From Alterisphingorhabdus sp051668705 (GTDB taxonomy: Bacteria; Pseudomonadota; Alphaproteobacteria; Sphingomonadales; Sphingomonadaceae), in the NCBI RefSeq assembly GCF_051668705.1, contig NZ_CP196351.1, positions 1,860,001-1,924,000 of the forward strand: a stretch of DNA of 64,000 nt, written 5' to 3'. The notes under the pieces are model-generated. The model ran no database searches. It was not told the origin of the DNA and worked only from the letters and a program-made list of their open reading frames with translations. Both the position numbers and the translations under genes were made by a program. Positions 1 to 8,346 of this stretch are shown here, piece by piece (within the stretch, counting starts at the first letter, position 1; every line of letters starts with the position of its first letter).

Positions 1-40
1 CTACCCCTATTCGACTATGGGCCAGTTCAAACGGTCAGGA

Positions 41-1408
41 TTACCGAATCCGTCCTTTGAGCTTCGCCTTTTTGATAAGGTCACCATATTGATGCGCCAG
101 CAAATGGCTCTGTATTTGGGTGACAGTATCCACAGTTACATTCACAACGATCAGCAGACTTGTGCCGCCAAGGAAGAAAAGCGGAATGCCGGTCTGAGCA
201 ATCACATATTCTGGTAATACACACACAAAGGCGAGATACGCAGCACCGACAACCGTGATACGCGTCAGGACATAGTCCAAATAGGTCGCAGTATTTTTGC
301 CCGGACGGATGCCCGGTATAAAGCCGCCATTGCGCTTCAGATTATCCGCCGTTTCTTCAGGGTTGAACACAACTGCGGTGTAGAAGAAGCAGAAGAAGAT
401 AATGCCAATCGCATATAGCGTCATGTAAACTGGCTCACCATGTTGCAATGTTTGGTTGAGCCACTGCAGGATGGTGCCCCATGTGCTGCTGGTATCGACA
501 TTGTTGCCAGCAAATTGTGAAACAGTCAGCGGCGCCAAAAGCAATGATGATGCGAAAATTGGCGGAATAACGCCTGCAGTATTGATTTTAAGCGGCAAGT
601 GAGAGCGCTCTGCCTGCATACCACCACGCTGTTGTGCGCGCTTGGGATATTGGATCAATACGCGCCGTTGAGCGCGTTCCATGAAGCAAATGAAGAAAAT
701 CAGACCGATAATCATCACAATGATGCCGATAATCAGATATGCCGGAATTGTGCCTTCTTGACCCTGACTAAACATTTGCGAGACAAATGTCGGCATTTGC
801 GAAACAATGCCTGCCATAATGATAAGCGAGATACCATTGCCGATACCGCGGCTAGTGATCTGTTCACCCAGCCACATAAGGAACATTGTACCGCCAACCA
901 GAGAGATCACGGCACCAATGCGGAATGTCAGGCCCGGCTCCACCACGGCAGCAATGCCCTGAGAAGATGCGAACGTCTCTAGACCTTGCGCAATAAAATA
1001 GCCCTGAACCATCGTCAGGCCAACCGTGCCATAGCGCGTATATTGGTTAAGTTTCTTGCGTCCGCTTTCGCCCTCTTTCTTGATGGCAGCAAGCGTAGGT
1101 GACAAAGCCGCGCCGAGTTGAACGACAATGGACGCAGTAATATAGGGCATAACGCCCAGTGCAATCAGGCTCATCCGTTCAAGCGAGCCACCAGAGAAAG
1201 CGTTGAAAATATCGGTAACGCCGCCCTGTGTCTGTTCAGCGAGTTCGGCCAATGCCGAGGGGTTAATTCCTGGCAATGGTACATAGCTGAGAAGACGAAA
1301 AATGACGAGAGCGCCAAGAGTGAACCAGATACGGTTGCGCAATTCTGTCGCTTGCGAGAACTTTGCAAGACTGAAATTTGCAGCGGGACTATCGGCACGC
1401 GATGCCAT
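41..1408 (-). CDS. secY: SecY, protein translocase channel subunit
   Basis: Pore-forming subunit of the SecYEG translocon in the inner membrane. The protein has about ten hydrophobic segments over 455 residues, the usual SecY size. Visible SecY hallmarks include GIGNGISLII in the fifth membrane segment and GIRPGKNTATYLD in the large cytoplasmic loop that contacts SecA and the ribosome. An upstream in-frame ATG lies at 1414, but the Shine-Dalgarno GAGG (1417-1420) is only 2 nt from it and 8 nt from the ATG at 1408, so MASRADSP is the preferred start. Last gene of the spc part of the block within the window, 140 bp after rplO. Confidence 0.97.
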   Translation of the reverse strand: MASRADSPAANFSLAKFSQATELRNRIWFTLGALVIFRLLSYVPLPGINPSALAELAEQTQGGVTDIFNAFSGGSLERMSLIALGVMPYITASIVVQLGAALSPTLAAIKKEGESGRKKLNQYTRYGTVGLTMVQGYFIAQGLETFASSQGIAAVVEPGLTFRIGAVISLVGGTMFLMWLGEQITSRGIGNGISLIIMAGIVSQMPTFVSQMFSQGQEGTIPAYLIIGIIVMIIGLIFFICFMERAQRRVLIQYPKRAQQRGGMQAERSHLPLKINTAGVIPPIFASSLLLAPLTVSQFAGNNVDTSSTWGTILQWLNQTLQHGEPVYMTLYAIGIIFFCFFYTAVVFNPEETADNLKRNGGFIPGIRPGKNTATYLDYVLTRITVVGAAYLAFVCVLPEYVIAQTGIPLFFLGGTSLLIVVNVTVDTVTQIQSHLLAHQYGDLIKKAKLKGRIR

Positions 1409-1509
1409 GGACATTACCTCTTTTATCGACCGGTGCAGTTGGCACCGATATGATGCATTCTATTGAAATGAATATGGCATAGAGCCGCGTTCACATCACT
1501 ACAAAACAC

Positions 1510-1551
1510 CATATCGGCATAACTGCCCGATATGACAAGCCATAAGGCTTA
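1510..1551 (-). promoter_or_regulatory. Paired hairpins in the rplO-secY gap
   Basis: An 8-bp perfect stem (CATATCGG at 1510-1517 with CCGATATG at 1527-1534) lies just after the rplO stop. A shorter AAGCC/GGCTT stem at 1537-1550 overlaps the stop codon itself. Neither is followed by a clear U-tract on the minus strand, so mRNA processing, 3'-end protection or translational uncoupling of secY is as likely as termination. The gap of about 140 bp is the widest in the spc section. Confidence 0.4.
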
Positions 1552-2034
1552 TTCCGCGTCAGCTTTTGCTTTTTTTACCAGAACTTCAACGCTACCGCCT
1601 GCTTTTTCAACAGCAGCAAGTGCGCCTTTAGATGCGCCGGCAACAACAAAGCTAACTTTCTTGGTGGTGAGCTCGCCTTTGGCCAGCAGACGTACACCGT
1701 CTTTACCGCCACGTGCCAGACCAGCAGCTTTTAGAGTCGCATGGTCAATTTTGCCTTTGGCATCAAGTTTGCCAGCGTCGATCATTTTCTGGATCATGCC
1801 AAGATTTACTTCAGCATAGTCTTTGCCGAACGGATTGTTAAATCCACGTTTTGGCATACGCATGTGAAGTGGCATTTGGCCGCCTTCAAAGCCTTTAATG
1901 GCTACACCGGAACGACTTTTTTGACCCTTTTGGCCACGTCCAGCGGTTTTGCCTTTGCCGGAACCAATGCCGCGGCCAACGCGAAGACGGACTTTGCGTG
2001 CGCCTTCATTATCTTTGATTTCATTGAGTTTCAT
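1549..2034 (-). CDS. rplO: 50S ribosomal protein L15
   Basis: Large-subunit protein needed late in 50S assembly. The N-terminus MKLNEIKDNEGARK and the glycine-rich loop GRGIGSGKGKTAGRGQKGQ are typical of L15. An in-frame ATG at 2064 would add ten residues (MRLKRERVHN) that are not part of the family, so MKLNEIKD at 2034 is taken as the start, giving 161 residues. The C-terminal Ala/Lys-rich tail is longer than in E. coli L15 (144 residues), as is common in Alphaproteobacteria. Lies between rpmD and secY. Confidence 0.96.
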   Translation of the reverse strand: MKLNEIKDNEGARKVRLRVGRGIGSGKGKTAGRGQKGQKSRSGVAIKGFEGGQMPLHMRMPKRGFNNPFGKDYAEVNLGMIQKMIDAGKLDAKGKIDHATLKAAGLARGGKDGVRLLAKGELTTKKVSFVVAGASKGALAAVEKAGGSVEVLVKKAKADAE

Positions 2035-2104
2035 ATTGTGTACTCGCTCTCGCTTTAGTCGCACATAAAGAGGAAAGGTTGGATAACCTGCCCTCTCTAT
2101 CTCT

Positions 2105-2296
2105 TTATTCGACGATTTCGACCATGTGGCTGACGCTTTTGATCATACCACGAATTGCCGGGGTATCTTCGAGCTCAACCGTCTTATGCATTTTGTTCAG
2201 TCCGAGACCAATCAGCGTTTTGCGCTGTGAGGCTGGACGGCGGATAGGTGACCCTATCTGCTTTATCTTCACTGTTTTTGTAGCAGCTTTCGCCAT
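2105..2296 (-). CDS. rpmD: 50S ribosomal protein L30
   Basis: Small large-subunit protein of 63 residues, matching the family length. The characteristic core IGSPIRRPASQRKTLIGLGL and the closing IRGMIKSVSHMVEI are visible. Sits 19 bp after rpsE and 70 bp before the L15 start, in the canonical spc order. Confidence 0.95.
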   Translation of the reverse strand: MAKAATKTVKIKQIGSPIRRPASQRKTLIGLGLNKMHKTVELEDTPAIRGMIKSVSHMVEIVE

Positions 2297-2315
2297 GCCA
2301 AATTACTCCAGACTG

Positions 2316-3029
2316 TTATTCGACCAGTGCTTCGGCATCGGCTTTCGCTTCTGCTTCGCTAGCACCACCACGGCCCAACAAATCAGTGACTTTCTTGCCA
2401 CGACGCTGTGCAACCGATTTGGGGCTGGTCTGTTCACCCAGTGCCTCAAAAGTGGCCCGGATCATGTTGTAAGGATTTGATGTACCAACAGATTTGGTAA
2501 CAACATCGGCAACGCCCAGGCTCTCGAAAACAGCACGCATTGGGCCACCTGCGATGATGCCGGTTCCTGGAGGCGCTGAACGAACGGTCACCTTGCCAGC
2601 ACCGAAACGGCCATTACCATCATGGTGCAATGTGCGGCCTTCTTTCAAAGGAACGCGGATCATCTTCTTTTTAGCAGCAGCGGTTGCTTTGGTAATAGCT
2701 TCAGGCACTTCGCGCGCCTTACCATGACCAAAACCGACACGGCCTGTTCCGTCACCAACGACAACGAGAGCGGCGAAACCGAAACGCTTACCACCTTTAA
2801 CCGTCTTAGAAACACGGTTGATGTGGACCAGCTTTTCAATCAGGTCATCACCCTTGTCTTCGTCACGCTTGTTGCGATCGTTGCGACGACCACGGCCACC
2901 GCGATCATTGCCGCCACGACCACCACCGCGATTACCGCGAGGCTTATTCTCTGTAGGTGCTGCCGGTGCAGCTTGTTCAGCGCTCTGATTGGCGGCTGCT
3001 TCGCTTGTGTTTACTTCATCTGCCATCAT
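2316..3029 (-). CDS. rpsE: 30S ribosomal protein S5 with RGG-rich N-terminal extension
   Basis: Small-subunit protein that contributes to decoding accuracy. The core (about residues 60-237) has the S5 dsRNA-binding part (LIEKLVHINRVSKTVKGG) and the C-terminal domain. E. coli S5 has 167 residues, whereas this one has 237 because of a ~60-residue N-terminal extension, first Ala/Glu-rich and then RGNRGGGRGGNDRGGRGRR-like. Three Met codons stand at the start. The first is TTG at 3032, and the ATG at 3029 overlaps the rplR stop (TGATG) with GGAG 5 nt upstream, so 3029 is preferred. The extension looks like a disordered RNA-binding tail. Confidence 0.96.
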   Translation of the reverse strand: MMADEVNTSEAAANQSAEQAAPAAPTENKPRGNRGGGRGGNDRGGRGRRNDRNKRDEDKGDDLIEKLVHINRVSKTVKGGKRFGFAALVVVGDGTGRVGFGHGKAREVPEAITKATAAAKKKMIRVPLKEGRTLHHDGNGRFGAGKVTVRSAPPGTGIIAGGPMRAVFESLGVADVVTKSVGTSNPYNMIRATFEALGEQTSPKSVAQRRGKKVTDLLGRGGASEAEAKADAEALVE

Positions 3030-3379
3030 CAAAACTCCAATCCGCCTTCACGTGCGGCATCAGCCAGCGCCTTGACGCGACCATGATATAAGAAACCGCC
3101 ACGATCGAACACGACCGTTGTGACACCTGCTTTCTTGGCAGCAGCAGCAATGCTTTTGCCAACTTTCGCAGCCGCTTCACAGGTTGCACCCGCGCTCTTT
3201 GCGCCTTTTTCAAGCGAAGAGGCAGAAGCCAATGTTGTACCCGCAGCGTCATCAATGATTTGCGCATAAATATGACGGCCAGTACGATGAACTGACAAAC
3301 GCGCACGGCCACCACCTTGCTTGCGAAGCATTGTGCGGACACGCTGACGGCGTTTTTCGAATAAAGAAAGTTTCGCCAT
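3029..3379 (-). CDS. rplR: 50S ribosomal protein L18
   Basis: 5S rRNA-binding protein of the central protuberance, 116 residues, the usual size. The signature RLSVHRTGRHIYAQIIDD and the terminal FDRGGFLYHGRVKALAD segment are present. Its stop codon overlaps the rpsE start, and it follows rplF after 3 bp, so translation is probably coupled. Confidence 0.96.
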   Translation of the reverse strand: MAKLSLFEKRRQRVRTMLRKQGGGRARLSVHRTGRHIYAQIIDDAAGTTLASASSLEKGAKSAGATCEAAAKVGKSIAAAAKKAGVTTVVFDRGGFLYHGRVKALADAAREGGLEF

Positions 3380-3382
3380 GGC

Positions 3383-3916
3383 TTACTTCTTCTTTCCTTC
3401 TTTGCGGAAGATATACTCGCCGCGATATTTGATGCCTTTGCCTTTATAAGGCTCTGGTTTACGCCAGCGACGGATCTCAGCCGCGACCTGACCAACCTGC
3501 TGCTTATCCATACCGGATATTTCAATGGTGGTCTGATCAGGCGTTTTGATGTCGATGCCTTCGGGGATCGCAAAGTCTACATCGTGGCTATAACCAAGCT
3601 GCATATTCAGCGTTTTGCCCTGAACTTTGGCACGATAACCAACACCGTTAATTTCCAATACTTTGGAAAAACCTTCGGTTACGCCAGTCACCAGATTTTG
3701 CACCAATGTGCGTTGCATACCCCAAAAGGCGCGCGCACGCTTTGTTTCATTTGCCGGCTTTACCAGCACGCCTTCGCCTTCAATCTCATAAGAGATGTCA
3801 TCGGACATTGGCATGGTCAATTGACCCTTAGGGCCTTTGACTGCCAAAACGCCGTCAGCGATATTCGCGCTAACTCCAGCGGGCATAGATACTGCTTTTT
3901 TGCCAATACGTGACAT
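3383..3916 (-). CDS. rplF: 50S ribosomal protein L6
   Basis: Large-subunit protein near the factor-binding site, 177 residues with two tandem L6-type domains (roughly 1-80 and 81-177). It starts MSRIGKKAV and ends with the conserved EPYKGKGIKYRGEYIFRKEG. It is packed between rpsH (2 bp) and rplR (3 bp). Confidence 0.97.
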   Translation of the reverse strand: MSRIGKKAVSMPAGVSANIADGVLAVKGPKGQLTMPMSDDISYEIEGEGVLVKPANETKRARAFWGMQRTLVQNLVTGVTEGFSKVLEINGVGYRAKVQGKTLNMQLGYSHDVDFAIPEGIDIKTPDQTTIEISGMDKQQVGQVAAEIRRWRKPEPYKGKGIKYRGEYIFRKEGKKK

Positions 3917-3918
3917 AA

Positions 3919-4314
3919 TCAGAATACCTCCGCGAGAACCTCGCCGCCGACATTCTGGTCACGCGCTTCATTATCTGAAAGCACGCCCTTTGGTGTCGAG
4001 ACGATGGTGATGCCCAAACCGTTACGAACGGTCGGCAATTCTTGTGAACCACTGTAAACACGGCGGCCCGGCTTGGAGACGCGCGCAACCGATTTAATCG
4101 CAGGCTCGCCTTCAAAATATTTCAGTTCAATCCGCAGGCCTTTATGGCGGCCTAGCTCTTCTTCGCTATAGCCACGAATGTAGCCTTCACGTTGCAGAAC
4201 ATCGAGGACACGTGCGCGCAATTTGGAAGACGGCGAAACAACGCTGTCTTTCTTGGCCTGTTGGCCGTTGCGGATACGGGTGAGCATATCACCCAAAGGA
4301 TCGGTCATAGCCAT
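3919..4314 (-). CDS. rpsH: 30S ribosomal protein S8
   Basis: 16S rRNA-binding primary assembly protein and, in E. coli, the translational repressor of the spc operon. 131 residues, family length. The N-terminus has DPLGDMLTRIRNGQ, and the C-terminal RNA-binding motif GLGITIVSTPKGVLSDNEAR is intact. It follows rpsN after 10 bp. Confidence 0.97.
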   Translation of the reverse strand: MAMTDPLGDMLTRIRNGQQAKKDSVVSPSSKLRARVLDVLQREGYIRGYSEEELGRHKGLRIELKYFEGEPAIKSVARVSKPGRRVYSGSQELPTVRNGLGITIVSTPKGVLSDNEARDQNVGGEVLAEVF

Positions 4315-4324
4315 GTTCTAATCC

Positions 4325-4630
4325 TTACCAGCTTGACTTTGTTACACCGGGAATCAGGCCACGGTTGGCCAGATTACGCAGCTCGATACGGCACAGGCCG
4401 AATTTGCGATAATATCCACGTGGGCGACCAGTGGTGTTGCAGCGATTGCGAACACGTGTCGGGTTGCCGTTACGGGGAATTTCCGCCATTTTCAGACGCG
4501 CGATCAAACGCTCAGATTCGTCCAATGACGTATCCGCAGCAATCGCTTTATATTTCGCATATTGGCCGGCATATTTCTTTACCAGCTTCTTGCGCTTTTC
4601 GTTTTTGTTAATCGAACTCAGTTTCGCCAT
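4325..4630 (-). CDS. rpsN: 30S ribosomal protein S14 (zinc-independent type)
   Basis: Small-subunit head protein of 101 residues, the long form. The C-terminal part RNRCNTTGRPRGYYRKFGLC lacks the two CxxC pairs of the short zinc-binding S14, so this is the zinc-independent paralogue type. It ends GLIPGVTKSSW, as in the family. Placed between rplE (51 bp gap) and rpsH. Confidence 0.96.
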   Translation of the reverse strand: MAKLSSINKNEKRKKLVKKYAGQYAKYKAIAADTSLDESERLIARLKMAEIPRNGNPTRVRNRCNTTGRPRGYYRKFGLCRIELRNLANRGLIPGVTKSSW

Positions 4631-4681
4631 GACTTAAGTTCACCTTCCTTCAAAAAATTTCAGATGATGCAACAGGTCCGC

Positions 4682-5260
4682 TTATGCGGCTTGCTGCTCT
4701 TCTTCCTGCGGGAACGGGAAACCGAACAAGCGCAACAATTCAAGCGCCTCTTCATCCGTCTTCGCGGTGGTGGTAACAATCACATCCATGCCACGCACCG
4801 TATCGATGGAGTCATAGCTGATTTCGGGAAATACGATTTGCTCTTTCAAGCCCATTGCATAATTGCCGCGGCCATCAAAGCTTTTCGGGTTCAAACCACG
4901 AAAGTCACGAATGCGAGGCATTGCGATGGTCACAAAACGGTCAAGAAATTCATACATACGCTCTTTGCGCAGTGTGACTTTACAACCAATCGGCATACCT
5001 TCACGCAGCTTAAAGCTGGCGATGGACTTTTTGGCTTTGGTAATGACAGGCTTTTGACCAGCGATTTTTTCCATCTCGGCCGCAGCTGTCGCTACTTTTT
5101 TCTTGTCCTGACTCGCTTCGCCAACACCCATGTTAATCACGATCTTTTCGATGCGTGGGATTTCCATGTGGTTTTTGTAACCAAATTTCTCTTGCATGCC
5201 CTTAACGACGACGTCGTCATAACGGGTGCGCATACGCGGCGTATACTTAGCTTCAGCCAT
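4682..5260 (-). CDS. rplE: 50S ribosomal protein L5
   Basis: 5S rRNA-binding protein of the central protuberance that contacts P-site tRNA. 192 residues, slightly longer than E. coli L5 (179) because of a C-terminal Glu/Gln/Ala tail. The motif NPMEIPRIEKIVINMGVGE-like segment and RDFRGLNPKSFDGRGNY are recognisable. Start supported by GGGGAGG 6 nt upstream. It overlaps rplX by 8 nt. Confidence 0.97.
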   Translation of the reverse strand: MAEAKYTPRMRTRYDDVVVKGMQEKFGYKNHMEIPRIEKIVINMGVGEASQDKKKVATAAAEMEKIAGQKPVITKAKKSIASFKLREGMPIGCKVTLRKERMYEFLDRFVTIAMPRIRDFRGLNPKSFDGRGNYAMGLKEQIVFPEISYDSIDTVRGMDVIVTTTAKTDEEALELLRLFGFPFPQEEEQQAA

Positions 5261-5573
5261 CGATAACCTCCCCGGATTTCACTGCTACCCGGACTTTCTT
5301 ACCGTCTTTTTCTTCGATACGAACACGGGTTGCTTTGCCGTCTTTAGGATCAGCAACAGCCACTTTTGAAATCGCCATTGGCGCTTCATAACGGTCAATG
5401 CCGCCTTGTGGGTTTTGCTGGGTTGGCTTGCGGTGACGAGCAATCATATTGACGCCAGACACAATCACTTTGCCATCCTTCGGCATCACTTGCGTGACAT
5501 TGCCGGTCTTACCTTTGTCCTTACCGGACAGGACGACGACCTCGTCACCCTTTTTGATCTTCGCCATTCCCAT
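5253..5573 (-). CDS. rplX: 50S ribosomal protein L24
   Basis: Assembly initiator of the large subunit, 106 residues with an N-terminal KOW motif (IKKGDEVVVLSGKDKGKTG). Two in-frame ATGs exist. The one at 5573 lies 10 nt from GGAGG and is preferred; MAKIKKGD at 5567 is the alternative. It starts 2 bp after rplN. Confidence 0.96.
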   Translation of the reverse strand: MGMAKIKKGDEVVVLSGKDKGKTGNVTQVMPKDGKVIVSGVNMIARHRKPTQQNPQGGIDRYEAPMAISKVAVADPKDGKATRVRIEEKDGKKVRVAVKSGEVIDG

Positions 5574-5575
5574 GG

Positions 5576-5944
5576 TTAGAGCACCTCCGGAGCAAGGCTG
5601 ATAATTTTCATATGCTTTTTGGCGCGCAATTCGCGAACCACGGGGCCAAAAATACGTGTGCCGATTGGCTCATCGCTTTTGTTGACCAACACAGCTGCGT
5701 TACTGTCAAAACGGATAACGGTACCATCCGCGCGGCGCACATCTTTCGCAGTACGAACGATAACAGCACGGTGAACATCACCCTTTTTAACACGACCGCG
5801 CGGCGCGGCTTCTTTGACAGACACCACAATAATGTCGCCAACGCTGGCAAAACGACGCTTAGAGCCGCCCAGCACCTTGATGCACTGAACGCGCTTTGCA
5901 CCGCTGTTATCAGCGACCTCAAGATTTGATTGCATCTGGATCAT
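5576..5944 (-). CDS. rplN: 50S ribosomal protein L14
   Basis: Core large-subunit protein at the subunit interface, 122 residues, exactly the family length. It starts MIQMQSNLEVADNSGAKR and ends KIISLAPEVL, both conserved. It follows rpsQ after about 60 bp. Confidence 0.97.
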   Translation of the reverse strand: MIQMQSNLEVADNSGAKRVQCIKVLGGSKRRFASVGDIIVVSVKEAAPRGRVKKGDVHRAVIVRTAKDVRRADGTVIRFDSNAAVLVNKSDEPIGTRIFGPVVRELRAKKHMKIISLAPEVL

Positions 5945-6005
5945 AGATCCGGTTCCTTCTTTCCTGGCTTACTGGAATATCTCCAGCAGTTCCGCTCAAA
6001 ATAAC

Positions 6006-6293
6006 TTAACCCGCTTCAACTTCGGATGCTGTGTCCTGCACATCAACTTCGGCAGTACCACCAATCCGATCGAGTACTTTCCACGTTTTCAATTTCGAAA
6101 TCGGGCGTGTTTCTTCAATACGGACCACTTCACCCGCTTTGAAGCTGTTCTCTTCATCATGGGCATGATATTTTTTCGAGCGACGGATAATCTTTCCGTA
6201 AAGAGGGTGTTTCACCTTACGCTCGACACTGACCACGACGGTCTTGTCGGTTTTATCAGAAACCACTGTTCCTGTGAGTACACGTTTTGGCAT
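6006..6293 (-). CDS. rpsQ: 30S ribosomal protein S17
   Basis: 16S rRNA-binding OB-fold protein, 95 residues. The core MPKRVLTGTVVSDKTDKT and the KHPLYGKIIRRSKKYHAHDE stretch define S17. A ~10-residue acidic tail exceeds the E. coli length (84). Located 12 bp after rpmC. Confidence 0.96.
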   Translation of the reverse strand: MPKRVLTGTVVSDKTDKTVVVSVERKVKHPLYGKIIRRSKKYHAHDEENSFKAGEVVRIEETRPISKLKTWKVLDRIGGTAEVDVQDTASEVEAG

Positions 6294-6305
6294 TGCGTAG
6301 CTTCC

Positions 6306-6515
6306 TTATGCCTGCGCTGCGGCAGCGCGTGAACGCTCGCCTTGCAGTGTTTTTATCTGTGCGATCGTGCGGCGCACTTCACGCATACGCGATGGCTTTT
6401 CCAACTGGTTGGTCGCGGCTTGAAAACGCAGGTTAAACGCCTCTTTTTTCAATTGGCCCAGCTCGTCCGACAATTCATCATCAGTCTTGGTGCGCAGATC
6501 TTCAACTTGGCTCAT
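6306..6515 (-). CDS. rpmC: 50S ribosomal protein L29
   Basis: Small helical protein at the polypeptide exit tunnel that helps dock trigger factor and SRP. 69 residues, with the typical L29 stretch LKKEAFNLRFQAATNQLEKP and RREIARIKT-like end. It starts 3 bp after rplP. Confidence 0.95.
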   Translation of the reverse strand: MSQVEDLRTKTDDELSDELGQLKKEAFNLRFQAATNQLEKPSRMREVRRTIAQIKTLQGERSRAAAAQA

Positions 6516-6518
6516 CTC

Positions 6519-6950
6519 TTAACCCTCCAGGTGCGACGTGTCGCCTAAGCGGGCCACGACCTTGGTTTTGATCGGCAATTTCATTGCCGCACGTTCAAAA
6601 GCGACAGCAGCCAATGGACCAGGCACACCGTCCAGTTCGAAAAGAATACGGCCCGGCTTCACTTTGGCCGCCCAATATTCAACAGAACCCTTACCTTTAC
6701 CCTGACGTACTTCTGCAGGTTTTTTCGAAACCGGCACATCAGGGAATACACGGATCCACAAACGTCCTTGACGACGGATGTGACGTGTAATCGCACGACG
6801 CGCAGCCTCAATCTGACGTGAGGTAATACGCTCTGGCTCAAGGGCCTTCAGGCCATATGAACCAAAATTCAATGTCGTGCCACCAGGGGCATTGCCACTG
6901 ATCCGGCCCTTAAAGGCCTTGCGATATTTTGTTTTCTTCGGTTGCAGCAT
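6519..6950 (-). CDS. rplP: 50S ribosomal protein L16
   Basis: Large-subunit protein that organises the A-site tRNA binding region. 143 residues, starting MLQPKKTKYRKAFKGRISG as in most bacterial L16. The conserved GKGKGSVEYWAAKVKPGRI is present. Part of the rpsC-rplP-rpmC-rpsQ run. Confidence 0.97.
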   Translation of the reverse strand: MLQPKKTKYRKAFKGRISGNAPGGTTLNFGSYGLKALEPERITSRQIEAARRAITRHIRRQGRLWIRVFPDVPVSKKPAEVRQGKGKGSVEYWAAKVKPGRILFELDGVPGPLAAVAFERAAMKLPIKTKVVARLGDTSHLEG

Positions 6951-6985
6951 GATGCTCTATCCTACTAATGTTGATCCGGCCCGCA

Positions 6986-7681
6986 TCAGCGTGCTGGACG
7001 AACGCCCGATGTTTGTGCTTCCATCATCAAACGGTCTTGAGCCATTGGGTCATGACCCAAAATCTCACCTTTGAAGATCCACACTTTGATACCGATAATG
7101 CCGTAAGCAGTCAGCGCTTCATGCTCGGCATAGTCAACATTGGCACGCAATGTGTGCAATGGAACACGGCCTTCACGATACCACTCAACCCGGGCAATTT
7201 CTGCACCGCCCAAACGGCCGCCGCAGGTAATTTTAATGCCTTCAGCACCAAGACGCAGAGCAGATTGCACAGCGCGCTTCATGGCACGACGGAAAGCAAC
7301 ACGGCGGATCAGCTGATCAGCAATGCCTTGCGCTACCAATTTGGCATCAACTTCAGGCTTACGGATTTCCACAATGTTCAGCTTAACTTCACTGCTGGTC
7401 ATTGATTCCAGTTTCTTGCGCAGCTTCTCAATGTCAGCACCTTTTTTACCGATGATAACACCAGGACGTGCAGCATAGACAGAAACGCGGCACAATTTGG
7501 CCGGACGCTCGATCACAACTTTAGAAATCGCTGCCTGTGGCAGTGTTTTCATGATGAACTTACGGATTTTAATATCTTCGTTCAGCAGGCCGGCATATTC
7601 ATTGCCCTCTGCATACCAGCGACTATCCCATGTCCGGTTAATCTGCAGGCGCAGGCCTATCGGATTACTCTTCTGACCCAT
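6986..7681 (-). CDS. rpsC: 30S ribosomal protein S3
   Basis: Small-subunit head protein at the mRNA entry channel with helicase-type function. 231 residues. It carries the N-terminal MGQKSNPIGLRL, a KH domain with the motif VIIGKKGADIEKLR, and the C-terminal S3 domain. It starts 3 bp after the rplV stop. Confidence 0.97.
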   Translation of the reverse strand: MGQKSNPIGLRLQINRTWDSRWYAEGNEYAGLLNEDIKIRKFIMKTLPQAAISKVVIERPAKLCRVSVYAARPGVIIGKKGADIEKLRKKLESMTSSEVKLNIVEIRKPEVDAKLVAQGIADQLIRRVAFRRAMKRAVQSALRLGAEGIKITCGGRLGGAEIARVEWYREGRVPLHTLRANVDYAEHEALTAYGIIGIKVWIFKGEILGHDPMAQDRLMMEAQTSGVRPAR

Positions 7682-7684
7682 GGC

Positions 7685-8068
7685 TTACGCCTCCTCTTCA
7701 TCATGCTCGCGCACAACGATGCGCAAACGACTGAATGGTTTCAAAATGCGGCTAGAACGACCACGAGCACGCGTGGTAAAGCGCTTCATGGTGATAGCTT
7801 TACCAACACTGGCTTCCGATACGATCAAACTATCGACATCCAGATTGTGATTATTCTCTGCGTTAGCAATGGCAGAAGCCAGAACCTTGCGCGCTTCAAC
7901 AGCCATTCCCTTTTTGGAAAAGCTCAGCACGTTCAGCGCATCTTCAACCTTTTTGCCGCGGATAAGCTGTGCAACCAGATTAAGTTTCTGCGCAGAGCCG
8001 CGAATAGTGGTGCCTACAGCCAGCGCCTCGCGCTCGCCAACCCGGCGTGGTGCGGATTGCTTGCCCAT
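7685..8068 (-). CDS. rplV: 50S ribosomal protein L22
   Basis: Large-subunit protein whose beta-hairpin lines the exit tunnel, where macrolide-resistance changes occur. 127 residues; the hairpin tip region KRFTTRARGRSSRILKPFS is intact. Its start codon overlaps the rpsS stop by one base (TAATG). Confidence 0.96.
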   Translation of the reverse strand: MGKQSAPRRVGEREALAVGTTIRGSAQKLNLVAQLIRGKKVEDALNVLSFSKKGMAVEARKVLASAIANAENNHNLDVDSLIVSEASVGKAITMKRFTTRARGRSSRILKPFSRLRIVVREHDEEEA

Positions 8069-8343
8069 TATTTCTTGCCCTTTTTGTCTGCAGCATGGCC
8101 GTAATATGTGCGCGTCGGCGCAAATTCACCCAGCTTGTGGCCGACCATGTCTTCGCTCACTGAAACAGGAACGAATTTGTGACCATTATAAACATTGAAG
8201 GTAAGCCCGATAAACTGTGGCAAAACAGTTGACCGACGCGACCAAGTTTTGATCGGTGTACGACCACCGGCCTCTTGCGCTTCCTCGGCCTTTTTCAAAA
8301 GGCTGAGCTCGACAAATGGTCCTTTCCAGACGGAACGTGCCAT
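8068..8343 (-). CDS. rpsS: 30S ribosomal protein S19
   Basis: Small-subunit head protein near the decoding-site tRNAs, 91 residues. It shows MARSVWKGPFVE, the segment TWSRRSTVLPQFIGLTFNVY and the closing KLGEFAPTRTYYGHAADKK, all diagnostic. Sits 3 bp after rplB. Confidence 0.97.
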   Translation of the reverse strand: MARSVWKGPFVELSLLKKAEEAQEAGGRTPIKTWSRRSTVLPQFIGLTFNVYNGHKFVPVSVSEDMVGHKLGEFAPTRTYYGHAADKKGKK

Positions 8344-8346
8344 GAC

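Noticed and set aside
4562..5266. 234-residue plus-strand ORF over rplE
   Set aside because: It is antisense to rplE, rich in His and Phe, and has no ribosome-binding site.
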